In this document: one piece after another, positions 12,490 through 18,717 of the stretch
Position numbering within the stretch: position 1 is the first letter of the stretch
Layout of the letters: every line of letters starts with the position of its first letter
Assembly: GCA_035454085.1 (NCBI GenBank)
Contig: DAOTEJ010000043.1
Location: 1 to 21,093, forward strand
Source: DAOTEJ01 sp035454085
GTDB taxonomy: Bacteria; Pseudomonadota; Gammaproteobacteria; Burkholderiales; Burkholderiaceae_F
Length of the DNA stretch: 21,093 nt
Direction: 5' to 3'
Notes under the pieces: generated by a model
What the model saw: only the letters and a program-made list of their open reading frames with translations
Database searches by the model: none
Told to the model about the DNA's origin: nothing
Position numbers and translations under genes: made by a program

Positions 12490-15116
12490 GCGCGCTGGGC
12501 CGCCCCGAGCGCGAAGCACCCCGAAGCGATTCAGCGCGGAGGGTCGTCCCTTCCGCGCGCGCCCTGCCCTGGCTGCTGGCCCACGTGATCGGCGGCCAGA
12601 GCCGCCTGCATCCGCTGCGGGCGCTGGTGCAGGTCGTGGCCATCGCGCTCGGGGTGGCGCTGGGCTACTGCGTGCACCTGATCAACACTTCGGCGCTGGC
12701 CGAGTTCGGCGCCGCCGTGCGCCAGGTCACCGGCCAGGCCGACGCGAGCATCGCCGGCACGCGCGAGGGCTTCGACGAGCAGGTCTACGCGCGCGTGCTC
12801 GCCCACCCGGCCGTTGAACTGGCCAGTCCCGTGCTCGAGCTCGACGCCGCGGTGGTGGGCGCGCAAGTCGACCTCAGCCGCGAGCGCGAGGCGCAACTGC
12901 CCATCGTCGGCATCGACGTGCTGCGCGCGGCCGCCCTGGGCGTGGGCGTGCTCCCGCGCCCGGCCGAGGGCGCGGGCCGCTGGGCGCTGTTCGACGAGGG
13001 CGTGTTCCTGTCGCCCGCCGCGCTGGCGCGCTTTGGCGTTGCGCCGGGCGACACGCTGCGCGTGCAGGTGGGCGCGCGCGTCGTGGCGCTGCGCATCGCG
13101 GGCACGGTGCCGGGCGCCCGCGCGGGCCAGGTGCTGGGCGTGATGGACATCGGCCAGGCCCAGAGCCTGCTCGAGCGCGCCGGGCGCATCCAGCGCATCG
13201 ACCTCAAGCTCGTCGAGGGCGCCGACCCGCAGGCTCTGGCCCGCGACCTGGCGCTGCCCGCGGGCGTGGCGCTCACCGCGGTCGACGCGGCGCAGACCCG
13301 CATCTCGAATCTGTCGCGCGCCTACCGCGTGAACCTCAACGTGCTGGCGCTGGTCGCGTTGTTCACCGGCGCCTTCCTGGTCTTCAGCCTGCAGGCCCAG
13401 GCGACGCTGGCGCGCCGCACCCAGCTTGCCTTCCTGCGCGTGCTGGGCGTGACGCGCAGCCAGTTGCGCCGCCTGCTGGTGGCCGAGGCGCTGGCGCTGG
13501 GCACGCTGGGCAGCCTGGTGGGTCTGGCCCTGGGCGCGCTGGCGGCGCGCGCCGCGCTGGCGCTCTTTGGCGGCGACCTGGGGGGCGGCTTCTTCCAGGG
13601 CGCGCAGCCGGCGCTGCTCCTGGCCTGGCCCGCGGCCTTGGGCTTCTTCGCGCTCGGCGTGGCGGCAGCGGTGGCGGGCGCGTGGATCCCCGCACGCGAC
13701 GCGGCGCGCACCGCTCCCGCGGCCGCGCTCAAGGCCGGCGCAGAGGAGGACGCGCTGCGCCCGCTGGGCCGCGCCGCTCCCGGGCTGGCGCTGCTCGCGC
13801 TGGCCGCCGGACTCGTCTGGCTGCCGCCGGTCCAGGGCGTCGCTCTGGCCGGGTACCTGGCGATCGTGGCCCTGCTGATCGGCGTGATCGCCCTGCAACC
13901 GCGCCTGGCCGCCGCGGTGTTCACGCCGCTGGCGGCCCGCCTCGAGCGATCCGCTCTGTCGCAACGCTGGCCCCTGCTGTGGCTCGCCGCGAGCCGCATC
14001 GCGCGCGCGCCCGGCACCGCGGCGATCGGGCTGGCCAGCGTGGTCGCGAGCTTCGCGCTGATGGTCGCCATGGCCACCATGGTGGCGAGCTTCCGCGACT
14101 CGGTGAGCGACTGGCTCGACCGCGTGCTGCCCGCCGAGCTCTACGCGCGCGCCGGTCCGGCGGGCTCGAGCAGCGCGTTCTCGGAGGCCGACCTCGAGCG
14201 CATCCGCAGCCACCCCGGCGTGGCGCGGGTGGACTTCACGCGCTTCGTGAAGGCCTCGCTCGATCCGGCCCGCGCGCCCGTGACCCTGATCGTGCGCAAC
14301 ATCGACGCGGCCGAGCCCGCGCGCGCCTTTCCGCTGGCGGGCGCCAGCCGGCCCTGGCGCGAGGGCATGGATCCGCCGGTGTGGGTCTCGGAGGCGGTGG
14401 TCGACCTGTACGACGCACCCGCCGGCAGCACGATCACGCTGCCGATCGCCGGCCAGGCGCAGCGCTTCTTCGTGGCCGGGGTGTGGCGCGACTACGCGCG
14501 TCAGTACGGCGCGATCGCCCTGCGCGACACCGACTACGAACGGCTCACCGGCGAGCGCGCCCGCACCGACGCGGCGATCTGGCTCGCGCCGGGCTGGAGC
14601 AGCGCCAGCCTCGCCGAAGACCTGCGCGGCACGCTCGATGCGCGCGCCACCGCCGAGTTCATCGCGCCGGGCGAGATCCGCGAGGCCAGCCTCAAGATCT
14701 TCGACCGCAGCTTCGCGGTGACCTACCTGCTCGAGATCGCCGCCATCGTGATCGGGCTCACCGGCGTGGCGGCGAGCTTCTCGGCCCAGGCGATCGCCCG
14801 CTCGCGCGAGTTCGGCATGCTGCGCCACCTCGGGCTCACGCGCGGCGCGGTGCTGCGCCTGATCGCGCTCGAGGGCCTGATGCTCACCACGCTGGCGGTG
14901 GCGGTGGGCCTGGCCACGGGGCTGGCGATCTCGCTGGTGCTGGTGTTCGTGGTCAATCCGCAGTCCTTCCACTGGACCATGGACTTTCACGCGCCGGCGG
15001 GCCTGATCGCCGTGCTGGTGGCCGCGCTGCTCGCCGCCGCCACGCTCACCGCGGTGGTCGCCGGCCGGCGCGCCACCACGCGCTCCGCCGTGATGGCGGT
15101 CCGCGAGGACTGGTGA
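12486..15116 (+). CDS. Large FtsX-like ABC permease (fused two-half, AttFG/YbbP-type)
   Basis: This 876-aa permease has a cytoplasmic N-terminus, a first membrane segment (VVAIALGVALGYCVHLI, about residues 50-70), and a periplasmic MacB_PCD-like domain (about 75-275). A cluster of membrane segments (about 280-480) contains the FtsX motif FLRVLGVTRSQLRRLLVAEAL. A second long extracytoplasmic region (about 530-730) and a final FtsX unit with MLRHLGLTRGAVLRLIALEGL follow. The protein is therefore two FtsX permease halves in one chain. It starts at GTG 12486, overlapping the ATPase stop by 4 nt with GGTGA 4 nt upstream. Its stop overlaps the next ATG (TGATG). Related permeases work with a LolD-type ATPase and an AttH-like protein; the substrate is unknown. 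Confidence 0.9.
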   Translation: MSALGRPEREAPRSDSARRVVPSARALPWLLAHVIGGQSRLHPLRALVQVVAIALGVALGYCVHLINTSALAEFGAAVRQVTGQADASIAGTREGFDEQVYARVLAHPAVELASPVLELDAAVVGAQVDLSREREAQLPIVGIDVLRAAALGVGVLPRPAEGAGRWALFDEGVFLSPAALARFGVAPGDTLRVQVGARVVALRIAGTVPGARAGQVLGVMDIGQAQSLLERAGRIQRIDLKLVEGADPQALARDLALPAGVALTAVDAAQTRISNLSRAYRVNLNVLALVALFTGAFLVFSLQAQATLARRTQLAFLRVLGVTRSQLRRLLVAEALALGTLGSLVGLALGALAARAALALFGGDLGGGFFQGAQPALLLAWPAALGFFALGVAAAVAGAWIPARDAARTAPAAALKAGAEEDALRPLGRAAPGLALLALAAGLVWLPPVQGVALAGYLAIVALLIGVIALQPRLAAAVFTPLAARLERSALSQRWPLLWLAASRIARAPGTAAIGLASVVASFALMVAMATMVASFRDSVSDWLDRVLPAELYARAGPAGSSSAFSEADLERIRSHPGVARVDFTRFVKASLDPARAPVTLIVRNIDAAEPARAFPLAGASRPWREGMDPPVWVSEAVVDLYDAPAGSTITLPIAGQAQRFFVAGVWRDYARQYGAIALRDTDYERLTGERARTDAAIWLAPGWSSASLAEDLRGTLDARATAEFIAPGEIREASLKIFDRSFAVTYLLEIAAIVIGLTGVAASFSAQAIARSREFGMLRHLGLTRGAVLRLIALEGLMLTTLAVAVGLATGLAISLVLVFVVNPQSFHWTMDFHAPAGLIAVLVAALLAAATLTAVVAGRRATTRSAVMAVREDW

Positions 15117-16270
15117 TGGACGCCCCGCGACCCCGCGATGTGCGCCTGCCCAGCCCCGCGCGCCGCCGGCTGATCGCCAGCGCTGCACTGCTGCCCGCGA
15201 GCGCCCTGCCCGGCCCGGCCGCCGCCGGCACTGTTGCCTACCCGGTGGTGAGCCCGCGCGCGCTGGTCTTCCCGCGCGACTACGGCGCACACCCCGAGTT
15301 CCGCACCGAGTGGTGGTACCTCACCGGCTGGCTCGAGGCCGCCGGCGCCGAGCCGGCACTGGGCTTTCAGCTGACCTTCTTCCGCACCCGCCCCGACGTG
15401 CGCCCGGCCGCGGGCAGCGCCTTCGCGGCGGAGCAGCTGGTGATCGCGCACGCCGCACTGGCCGACCCACGCGTGGGCCACCTGCTGCACGACGAGCGCA
15501 TCGCGCGCGCGGGCTTCGGCGCGGCCTTCGCCGGCACCGACGACACCGCGCTCAAGCTCGACCGCTGGCGCTTCACTCGCGATCCCGCCACGGGCGCCTA
15601 CCGTGCCGAGATCCCTGCCCGCGGCTTCGGGCTGGCGCTCAGCGCCACGCCCACCCAGCCGCCGCTGCTGCAGGGGCAGGGCGGCTGGTCGCGCAAGGGG
15701 CCCTTCGTGGAGCAGGCGAGCTACTACTACACCCAGCCGCAACTGGCGGTGCAGGCCGAGCTGCGCCGCGAAGGCCGCACGCAGGCACGCCGCGGCCTCG
15801 GCTGGCTCGACCACGAATGGTCGAGCACCCTGCTCGATCCCCGCGCCGCGGGCTGGGACTGGGTGGGCATGAACCTCGACGACGGCAGCGCGCTCACCGC
15901 CTTCCGCGTCCGGCCGCAGGCGGGCGCGGGCGGCGCAGGCGGTGCGGGCGACGAGCCGCTGTGGGCCTACGCCTCGCTGCGCGCGCGCGGCGGGGCGGTG
16001 CAGGTCTACGGGCCCGAGGCGGTGCAGTTCGCCACGCTCGAGTCCTGGCGCTCGCCGCGCACCGGGGCCGTGTGGCCGGTGGCGCAGCGCCTGCGCGTGG
16101 GCGCTCGGGAGTTCGAGATCCGCCCGCTGATGCCCGACCAGGAACTCGACTCGCGCCGCTCCACCGGCGCGGTCTACTGGGAAGGGGCCAGCACCCTGAG
16201 CGAGGCCGGCCGCCCGGTGGGTCGCGGCTACCTCGAGATGACCGGCTACCTCGAACCCATGCGTCTCTAG
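15116..16270 (+). CDS. AttH/CrtC-type lipocalin-like exported protein
   Basis: This 384-aa protein has a signal sequence with an arginine-rich n-region (PARRRLIASAALL) and cleavage near PAAAG (about residue 38). Two consecutive arginines before a hydrophobic core suggest possible Tat export, though the full Tat consensus is not met. The body shows the AttH/carotenoid 1,2-hydratase-type signature: EFRTEWWYLTGWLE, LGFQLTFFRTR, GWLDHEWSSTLL and GWDWVGMNLDDGSALTAFRVR, i.e. two lipocalin-like barrels. No carotenoid genes lie nearby, so a hydratase role is unlikely. In Agrobacterium, AttH is the exported component of the AttEFGH ABC system, and the same gene order occurs here. The ATG overlaps the permease stop by one base (TGATG) and has GAGGA 6 nt upstream. 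Confidence 0.87.
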   Translation: MDAPRPRDVRLPSPARRRLIASAALLPASALPGPAAAGTVAYPVVSPRALVFPRDYGAHPEFRTEWWYLTGWLEAAGAEPALGFQLTFFRTRPDVRPAAGSAFAAEQLVIAHAALADPRVGHLLHDERIARAGFGAAFAGTDDTALKLDRWRFTRDPATGAYRAEIPARGFGLALSATPTQPPLLQGQGGWSRKGPFVEQASYYYTQPQLAVQAELRREGRTQARRGLGWLDHEWSSTLLDPRAAGWDWVGMNLDDGSALTAFRVRPQAGAGGAGGAGDEPLWAYASLRARGGAVQVYGPEAVQFATLESWRSPRTGAVWPVAQRLRVGAREFEIRPLMPDQELDSRRSTGAVYWEGASTLSEAGRPVGRGYLEMTGYLEPMRL

Positions 16271-16463
16271 CCCCGGCTTGCTCCGCGCCCGCTCGCCCCG
16301 CACACTGCGGCCTGCGTTGTCCACCTTGACGCGGCACACCGCCCGGCCAGTCGCCGGCAGTCGCGCCCTGCCGCTTCCCCGCATGCGCTCTTTGCTCTTC
16401 GAGGCCGTGGGCTGTCTGACACCGTCCGCCCGCCCGGCCCGCAATCCATAACCGGAGCAGTCC

Positions 16464-16865
16464 ATGAACCCCGCCCTCGCCTGGCCGGCGCTCGCCACGC
16501 TCGGCACCCTGCTGTTGCTCTTTGCCTGCGCGGCGATCGTGGGCCGCGCGCGCGGCCGCTACGGCATCCGCGCTCCTGCCACCAGCGGCCACGAGATGTT
16601 CGACCGGGCCTTCCGCGTGCAGATGAACACGCTCGAGTCGACGCTCATCTTCCTGCCCGCGCTGTGGCTCGCCGCGCTCGCCTTCAGCCCCGGCTGGGCC
16701 ACGGCCGCAGCCGCCGTGTGGCTGGCGGGTCGCGTCTGGTTTGCCGCCGCCTACCTGCGTGCGCCCGAGTCGCGCGGCGGCGGCTTCGTGCTCGCCTTCG
16801 CCGCCTGGGGCGCGCTGATGCTGATGGCCAGCTGGGGCGTGATCGGCCTGCTGCTCGCCCGATGA
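16464..16865 (+). CDS. MAPEG family membrane protein
   Basis: This 133-aa protein has four hydrophobic segments and the MAPEG core: ARGRYGIRAP, GHEMFDRAFRVQMNTLEST (about residues 42-60), IFLPALWLAALAF and LAGRVWFAAAYLRAPESRG. Eukaryotic MAPEG members are microsomal glutathione transferases and leukotriene C4 synthase; bacterial members are mostly untested, with glutathione transferase or peroxidase activity shown for a few. The RVQMNTLE motif, with its Glu and Arg, is the conserved substrate/glutathione region of the family. The ATG has GGAG 6 nt upstream. The 193 bp before it hold no gene and no convincing promoter. Its stop overlaps the start of the MsbA-like exporter by 4 nt (ATGA), which implies coupled expression. 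Confidence 0.92.
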   Translation: MNPALAWPALATLGTLLLLFACAAIVGRARGRYGIRAPATSGHEMFDRAFRVQMNTLESTLIFLPALWLAALAFSPGWATAAAAVWLAGRVWFAAAYLRAPESRGGGFVLAFAAWGALMLMASWGVIGLLLAR

Positions 16866-18661
16866 GCGCCACCCCGGCCACTGAAGGCGCGCGTCCGCGA
16901 CTGCGACCGCTGCGCGCGCTGCTGCCCTACCTCGCGCCCTACAAGGCGCAGTTCGCGCTGGCGCTGGCCTTCCTGCTGCTGGCGGCCGGCGCCACGCTCG
17001 CCGCGCCGCTCGCCGTGCGCCAGCTGGTCGACACCGGCTTTGCCGCGCACCTGACCGACCCGGCCGCGCGGCTCGCGGCGCTGCGTGGCGAGTTCGTGCT
17101 GCTGTTCGCCATCGCGGTGGCCCTGGGCTTGTTCACGGCCGCGCGCTTCTTCATGGTGAGCTGGCTGGGCGAGCGCGTGACCACCGACCTCAAGCGCGCC
17201 GTGTACGCCCACGTGCTGCAGCAAAGCCCCGCGTTCTTCGAGACCCTCAAGACCGGCGAGGTGCTCTCGCGCCTGACCACCGACACCACGGTGATCCACA
17301 ACGCGGTGGGCTCGAGCGTGTCGATGGGCCTGCGCAATCTGGTGCTGCTGGCCGGCGCGCTGGTGATGCTGGTGGTCACCAGCCCGCGCCTGGTGCTGAT
17401 GGTGCTGGCGGTGGTGGCGCTGGTGGTGCTGCCGGCGGTGATCTTCGGGCGGCGCGTGCAGCGCCTGTCGCGCGCCAGCCAGGACCGCATCGCCGACAGT
17501 TCGGCGATCGCCGCCGAAGTGCTCAACGCCATCCCCGTGGTGCAGAGCTTCACCAACCAGGCGCTCGAGACGCGCCGCTTCGACGAGGCCAGCGAGCAGG
17601 CCTTCGCCACCTCGGTGCGCCGCACGGGCGCGCGCTCGGCACTCACCGCCTTCGTCATCGTGGGCGTGTTCGCGGCGCTGCTCGCGGGCGTGTACGCGGG
17701 CGTGGCCGCGGTGGTGGACGGACGCCTGTCGGCCGGGCAGCTGTCGCAGAGCGTGCTGTACGTGATGCTCGTGGCCGGCAGCGTGGCCGTGCTGGCCGAG
17801 GTCTGGGGCGACCTGCTGCGCGCCTCGGGCGCGACCGAGCGCCTGATGGAACTGCTGGCCGAGCGCTCGGCGATTGCCGACCCGCCCGCGCCGCAGACCC
17901 TGCCGGTGGCCGCGGGCGGCCTGCCGGTGCACTTCGAGCGGGTGAGCTTTCGCTATCCCTCGCGACCCCAGGTGGAAGTGCTGCACGCGCTCGAGCTCGA
18001 CATCCCCGCCGGCGCCACCGTGGCCCTGGTGGGGCCGAGCGGCGCGGGCAAGACCACCATCTTCCAGTTGCTGCTGCGCTTCTACGAGCCGCAGACCGGA
18101 TCCATCCGTCTGGGCGGGGTGCCGCTCGAGGCGCTGCGCCTGGCCGACCTGCGCTCGCACATCGCCCTGGTGCCGCAGGAGCCGGTGATCTTCTCGGCCG
18201 ACGCGATGGAAAACATCCGCTACGGCCGGCCCGAGGCGAGCGACGAGGAGGTCGTGGCCGCGGCGCGCGCGGCCTTTGCCGACGAGTTCCTCAGCCGCCT
18301 GCCCGAGGGCTACCGCACCTTCCTGGGCGAGCGCGGCGTGCGCCTGTCGGGCGGGCAGCGCCAGCGCATCGCGATTGCGCGCGCCATGCTGCGCAACGCG
18401 CCGCTGCTGCTGCTCGACGAGGCCACCAGCAGCCTCGACGCCGAGTCCGAGCGCGTGGTGCAGCAGGCGCTCGAGGCCGCGATGCGCGACCGCACCACGC
18501 TGGTGATCGCGCACCGCCTGGCCACGGTGCAGCGCGCCGACCGGATCGTGGTGCTCGAGCACGGCCGCGCGGTCGAGACCGGCACGCACGCGCAACTGCT
18601 GGCCGCCGACGGGCTCTACGCGCGGCTGGCGGCGCTGCAGTTCAGCAACGAGGCTGGCTGA
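16862..18661 (+). CDS. MsbA-type ABC exporter half-transporter (fused membrane and ATPase domains)
   Basis: This 599-aa type-IV ABC exporter has a six-segment membrane domain (about residues 25-320) including FFETLKTGEVLSRLTTDTT, the first-coupling-helix region. The nucleotide-binding domain (about 355-595) has Walker A GPSGAGKTT (391-399), Q-loop VPQEPV, signature LSGGQRQR (495-502), Walker B LLLLDE with Glu520, and H-loop His551 in IAHRLATV. All catalytic residues are present, so a homodimer should be active. MsbA-like proteins flip lipids or export drugs and peptides; this appears to be the MsbA-related group common in proteobacteria rather than MsbA itself, since no lpxK or other lipid A gene is adjacent. 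It starts at 16862 by ATGA overlap with the MAPEG gene and has no Shine-Dalgarno of its own. Confidence 0.92.
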   Translation: MSATPATEGARPRLRPLRALLPYLAPYKAQFALALAFLLLAAGATLAAPLAVRQLVDTGFAAHLTDPAARLAALRGEFVLLFAIAVALGLFTAARFFMVSWLGERVTTDLKRAVYAHVLQQSPAFFETLKTGEVLSRLTTDTTVIHNAVGSSVSMGLRNLVLLAGALVMLVVTSPRLVLMVLAVVALVVLPAVIFGRRVQRLSRASQDRIADSSAIAAEVLNAIPVVQSFTNQALETRRFDEASEQAFATSVRRTGARSALTAFVIVGVFAALLAGVYAGVAAVVDGRLSAGQLSQSVLYVMLVAGSVAVLAEVWGDLLRASGATERLMELLAERSAIADPPAPQTLPVAAGGLPVHFERVSFRYPSRPQVEVLHALELDIPAGATVALVGPSGAGKTTIFQLLLRFYEPQTGSIRLGGVPLEALRLADLRSHIALVPQEPVIFSADAMENIRYGRPEASDEEVVAAARAAFADEFLSRLPEGYRTFLGERGVRLSGGQRQRIAIARAMLRNAPLLLLDEATSSLDAESERVVQQALEAAMRDRTTLVIAHRLATVQRADRIVVLEHGRAVETGTHAQLLAADGLYARLAALQFSNEAG

Positions 18662-18671
18662 AGGCGCGTGC

Positions 18672-18717
18672 GCCGTTCGCCGCGCGGGCGCTCGTCAAGA
18701 GCGCAACCGCGAACGGC
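18672..18717. repeat. Nested inverted repeats between convergent genes
   Basis: GCCGTTCGC (18672-18680) pairs exactly with GCGAACGGC (18709-18717). Inside it GCGCTC (18688-18693) pairs with GAGCGC (18699-18704) around loop GTCAA. The structure fills the 56-bp gap between the exporter stop and the cytochrome stop. There is no T-run on either strand. A bidirectional 3' end or terminator-like hairpin is plausible but unproven. Confidence 0.5.

Noticed and set aside
12531..15290. Antisense ORF of 919 codons opposite the ABC permease gene
   Set aside because: Its translation is a Gln/His/Arg/Ala-rich string without any domain. It is the expected shadow of a high-GC gene on the other strand, which has clear FtsX motifs.
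15116..16270. Carotenoid 1,2-hydratase (CrtC) as the function of the lipocalin-like protein
   Set aside because: The family signature is shared, but no carotenoid gene is nearby. The coupled ABC ATPase and permease make the AttH-type role more likely.
16271..16463. Promoter within the 193-bp gap before the MAPEG gene (TTGACG at about 16327)
   Set aside because: No -10-like hexamer lies 16-18 nt downstream of that TTGACG, and no other -35/-10 pair stands out. Only the GGAG ribosome binding site is convincing.
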